DNA of 6,022 nt, from contig CAYQJO010000257.1 in the NCBI GenBank assembly GCA_964417785.1, positions 1 to 6,022 on the forward strand, in the 5' to 3' direction. Below the pieces are notes generated by a model that saw only the letters and a program-made list of their open reading frames with translations, was not told the DNA's origin and did not search any database. The stretch is from DAOTUL01 sp034437435. Lineage in GTDB: Bacteria; Chloroflexota; Anaerolineae; Aggregatilineales; Phototrophicaceae. The translations under genes and the position numbers were made by a program. The stretch's first letter is position 1. The number at the start of each line of letters is the position of its first letter. Below, piece by piece: positions 4,108 through 6,022 of the stretch.

Positions 4108-5427
4108 TCAACTACCCAAAACCTCCCGCAAATCGCGCCTGACATCATTACCTACCGTCGCGGCGAAGTTCTTGGGATGCAATCCGGCGACCGGCGCGAC
4201 ATCTTTGGCGTAGACTGAGGTGGTCAGGGCATAAAGCGCCAACAGGCGACGCAGGTCATCCTGATAACGCTGAGCCAGCATCTCCATTTTGAGCGCCAGG
4301 TCGATCTCGTCGTCAATCACACGAGACCACTCGGCGTGATGCCCGTTCTGCCCTGCCAGCGGCAGATGTTCATCCGCTGTATTCCAATCGAAATCTGGGT
4401 CTGTGAAACGCCGCTGCTTCTGTTGTCGCCGCAAGAATGACTTCGGGTTGCCGCTGAACGCGATGTAGATGCCCGTCCAGATCGGCCCCTTGTCTACCAA
4501 CAGATCGGGTTCTTCCGCCAGCTTCTGCCACAGGCGGATGATACCCTGTTGGAAGACATCGTCTTGGTCATAATAGGCTACACCCAGTTGGTTGAGCTTG
4601 GCATAAGCACCCCGCTTCACCTGTGGATCAGCGATAAGTTGTTCCAGTGACCGACCTCCGGCCCAGCCGGTGGGATAGCTGGTACGATACGGGCGGATTT
4701 GCTCCCGGATGCGTTGGCTGCGCCGCGATTGGGTCAGCAGATCACGATCTGCCTGATCGAAACGATGGGCAGTTCGGTCCTGGTAGATGGTGGATAACAG
4801 TGGTTTGACCACCGGTTCTTTCGGCAGACCGATCTTCGGTTCCGGTACATCCGATGGCCGGTAACCCGGTAGGGCCTCAGCCAGTTGCGCTTTGACCTGA
4901 CGGCGATGCTTGTACATCGTCTTGGCGTTCATACTATAGAGTTGTGCCGTCTCCCCTACTCTGGATTGGGTGATGACGGTGTACAGGGCGATGAGCATGG
5001 GCGGGTTGTCGTCGATCTGGTCGGTGACGTGCGCCAGCGCTGCGGCAATGTCCAGCCAGGTGTCGATCTGGGATGGGTTCAGATCCGGCAGTTCGGGGTA
5101 CTGGGTCGGTTCGGCGTCGTAGATCAGCTTGCGGTTGTGGCGCAGATGCGCATACCGCTGGGCTTTGGATGCCATGACCACCGCTTGCACCGCGTAGCGT
5201 TTTGGCTTGTCGGCAAACAGATCAGGATCGTCGTTCAGGCGTCGCCAGAGATTGAAGTAGCCTGCCTGGAGACAGTCATCAATGTCGTCGGAGTTGGTCA
5301 TACCCAGGGTCTCACGCAGAGTGAAACCGGCGATACGATGGGTCTGCTGGTAGAAGGCTTCGAACGTCAGTTGGCCGAAGCCGGTGTTGTAGATCGGTTC
5401 TGAAGGCTGAAGGCGCTCATGTGGCAT
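4108..5427 (-). CDS. Sigma-factor-like protein with a duplicated region 2/region 4 module
   Basis: A 439-residue protein that looks like two copies of a sigma-70-like module. In copy 1, residues 47-100 resemble region 2 (DDIDDCLQAGYFNLWRRL, then PDLFADK and a basic RYAHLRHNRK), and 141-188 form a helical HTH-like end (RVGETAQLYSMNAKTMYKHRR). In copy 2, residues 287-341 repeat this (DQDDVFQQGIIRLWQKL, PDLLVDK, FLRRQQKQRR), and 390-438 again look like an HTH (YAKDVAPVAGLHPKNF). A charged linker at about 190-255 joins them. ECF sigma factors are normally about 180-200 residues with one copy, so this is about double. The ATG at 5427 is chosen for the GGAGGT at 5435-5430, although spacing is short (2 bases). 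It is probably a transcription regulator of the element. Whether it binds core RNA polymerase is unknown, and canonical promoter-recognition residues are not evident. No anti-sigma factor is seen nearby. Confidence 0.75.
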   Translation of the reverse strand: MPHERLQPSEPIYNTGFGQLTFEAFYQQTHRIAGFTLRETLGMTNSDDIDDCLQAGYFNLWRRLNDDPDLFADKPKRYAVQAVVMASKAQRYAHLRHNRKLIYDAEPTQYPELPDLNPSQIDTWLDIAAALAHVTDQIDDNPPMLIALYTVITQSRVGETAQLYSMNAKTMYKHRRQVKAQLAEALPGYRPSDVPEPKIGLPKEPVVKPLLSTIYQDRTAHRFDQADRDLLTQSRRSQRIREQIRPYRTSYPTGWAGGRSLEQLIADPQVKRGAYAKLNQLGVAYYDQDDVFQQGIIRLWQKLAEEPDLLVDKGPIWTGIYIAFSGNPKSFLRRQQKQRRFTDPDFDWNTADEHLPLAGQNGHHAEWSRVIDDEIDLALKMEMLAQRYQDDLRRLLALYALTTSVYAKDVAPVAGLHPKNFAATVGNDVRRDLREVLGS

Positions 5428-5581
5428 GCACCTCCGGAACCACTACACGATTATGCCACCAGACCTGGCGTGTCCGGTCGTTGTACAACTGTCGTCGTCC
5501 GATCTCGAGGCCGGATCGCCGCAGCCATGTATATAGGCGCGACAACTTGGGCAGTTGGGGTTGTGATGGCTTTGTTTTCAT
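5417..5581 (-). CDS. Small basic protein of 54 residues, unknown function, first gene of the operon
   Basis: This short frame starts with MKTKPSQPQLPKLSRLYTWL and ends VVVPEVHAT. ATG is at 5581 and TGA at 5419-5417, overlapping the next gene's start by 11 bases. Support comes from a TATAAT box just upstream, from the overlap, and from the fact that the strong GGAGGT ribosome site of the next gene (5435-5430) lies inside it, which suggests translational coupling. The protein is rich in Arg and Lys. The stretch LSRLYTWLRRSGLEIGRRQL (residues 13-32) reads like two short helices, followed by a Trp-Trp strand, so a minimal DNA-binding or wHTH-like fold is possible. I do not recognise a family. It may regulate its own operon or partner the sigma-like protein; both are inference. 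Confidence 0.6.
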   Translation of the reverse strand: MKTKPSQPQLPKLSRLYTWLRRSGLEIGRRQLYNDRTRQVWWHNRVVVPEVHAT

Positions 5582-5598
5582 AATGAATGGATGGGGCG

Positions 5599-5627
5599 AT
5601 TATAGCGGATGGTGTGAGGGGGTTCCA
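5599..5627 (-). promoter_or_regulatory. Promoter of the sigma-like/DUF2958 operon
   Basis: A consensus -10 TATAAT reads on the minus strand at 5604-5599, with a weak -35 TGGAAC (three of six matches) at 5627-5622 and a 17-base spacer. The predicted start of transcription is near 5592, only about 11 bases ahead of the ATG at 5581. The first gene would therefore be nearly leaderless, and no Shine-Dalgarno sequence is visible before it. Confidence 0.6.
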
Positions 5628-5656
5628 TAGAAATCGGTGTTCATATCGGATGTTGT

Positions 5657-5687
5657 CACACAGACCTGGTCAATCCAGACGGTGTGT
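5657..5687. other. Imperfect inverted repeat in the gap behind the replication-relaxation gene
   Basis: CTGG (5666-5669) and CCAG (5675-5678) form a stem around a five-base loop. Flanking ACACA (5658-5662) and TGTGT (5683-5687) can extend it across a small internal loop. It lies between the stop at 5735 and the promoter near 5600. Neither strand has a T-run after it, so a terminator is unlikely; an operator or chance are both possible. Nothing else recognisable is seen between 5628 and 5734. Confidence 0.25.
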
Positions 5688-5734
5688 CCCTTTCAACAGG
5701 CATTGACTTTCTGAAATGTAAAACCTGCCCCCTA

Positions 5735-6022
5735 TCACTCATGCGCTTCGGCGAAGAAGGTATACATCTCATCACCCCTGGTCATGCGCCAGATCGGTGC
5801 TGACAGGATGGTCTGCGGTGAGATCCGATCATAGGTGGTGAACAGATAGTTACGCCCTCCCCCACCGACCTGGATCACTTTGTGACGCAGGTTGTCTAGC
5901 CGCTTGCCGCCTGTCGTGACCACCAGCACACGCCAAAAGCGGGTGCCAAAATCCTCCTGGTACAAACCCGCATCGACATACGCCTGATAGACGGGGTAAA
6001 GGTAGCGAGGGTGTTCTAGACC
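5735..6022 (-). CDS. Replication-relaxation family protein, C-terminal part (runs off the window)
   Basis: The frame is open from the right edge of the window to a TGA at 5735, giving the last 95 residues; the start lies beyond 6022. A TTG at 5965 should not be taken as the start, because the frame continues upstream in good protein style (HPRYLYPVYQAYVDAGLYQ). The tail shows the pattern I associate with the replication-relaxation family (PF13814): an aromatic-rich YxxYxxxGLYQ segment, a beta-strand RVLVVTT followed by KRLDNLR, then YLFTT and a segment ILSAPIWR. Members are winged-helix-type proteins found on plasmids and integrative elements of Gram-positives and Chloroflexota, and are thought to act in plasmid replication or DNA relaxation. 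The role here is inferred from the family only. It lies upstream of, and in the same orientation as, the sigma-like operon, but 150 bases and a separate promoter lie between them. Alternative: another wHTH protein with the same C-terminal fold. Confidence 0.78.
   Translation of the reverse strand, partial: GLEHPRYLYPVYQAYVDAGLYQEDFGTRFWRVLVVTTGGKRLDNLRHKVIQVGGGGRNYLFTTYDRISPQTILSAPIWRMTRGDEMYTFFAEAHE

Noticed and set aside
4885..5403. Plus-strand open frame of 172 residues
   Set aside because: Antisense shadow of the sigma-like gene; long antisense frames are common over GC-rich genes, and no ribosome site or domain is seen.
1..6022. CRISPR array, tRNA or rRNA genes
   Set aside because: No regularly spaced direct repeats, no cloverleaf with CCA-type end, no rRNA-like stretch were found on either strand.

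Overview
All supportable genes lie on the minus strand, so the window reads functionally from right to left. The content is that of a mobile-element accessory region: the end of a replication-relaxation-type gene, a small operon with a sigma-like regulator and a DUF2958 protein, two toxin-antitoxin (TA) loci of the PIN class (one damaged by frameshifts), an orphan antitoxin-like gene and a resolvase-type serine recombinase. The gene mix and the protein style resemble plasmids and integrated elements of Chloroflexota. That assignment is inference from family resemblance only; no rRNA or core marker is present.

Right end (5735-6022): the C-terminal 95 residues of a replication-relaxation family protein, whose start lies beyond the window. 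A 150-base gap follows and holds the promoter of the next operon.

Centre (3120-5581): a tightly packed operon from one promoter at about 5599-5627. It encodes a previously untracked 54-residue protein (5417-5581), a 439-residue protein in which a sigma-factor-like module occurs twice (4108-5427), a DUF2958 protein (3617-4072) and an acidic protein of unknown function (3120-3617). Overlaps of 11 and 1 nt and a 35-nt gap indicate co-transcription.

Middle-left (2103-3088): a second transcription unit with its own -10 box directly behind the operon. It encodes an antitoxin-like protein overlapping a PIN-domain toxin. The toxin is split by a one-base frameshift: its C-terminal half, with the remaining acidic PIN residues, lies in another frame down to 2397. 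The antitoxin start also appears frameshifted. An antitoxin-like small gene follows with no toxin behind it.

Between 1760 and 2100 there is no convincing gene but much structure: a 74-base imperfect hairpin, two adjacent hairpins ending near a T6 run, and the promoter-operator of the next unit. That unit (1047-1756) is an intact AbrB-type antitoxin plus PIN toxin pair with an ATGA overlap, an extended -10 promoter, an A-tract UP-like element and a perfect CCATAA-T-TTATGG palindrome at the transcription start.

Left end (1-966): a 223-residue serine recombinase with its own promoter and a perfect hairpin abutting its stop codon, followed by about 230 bases in which no gene is supported.
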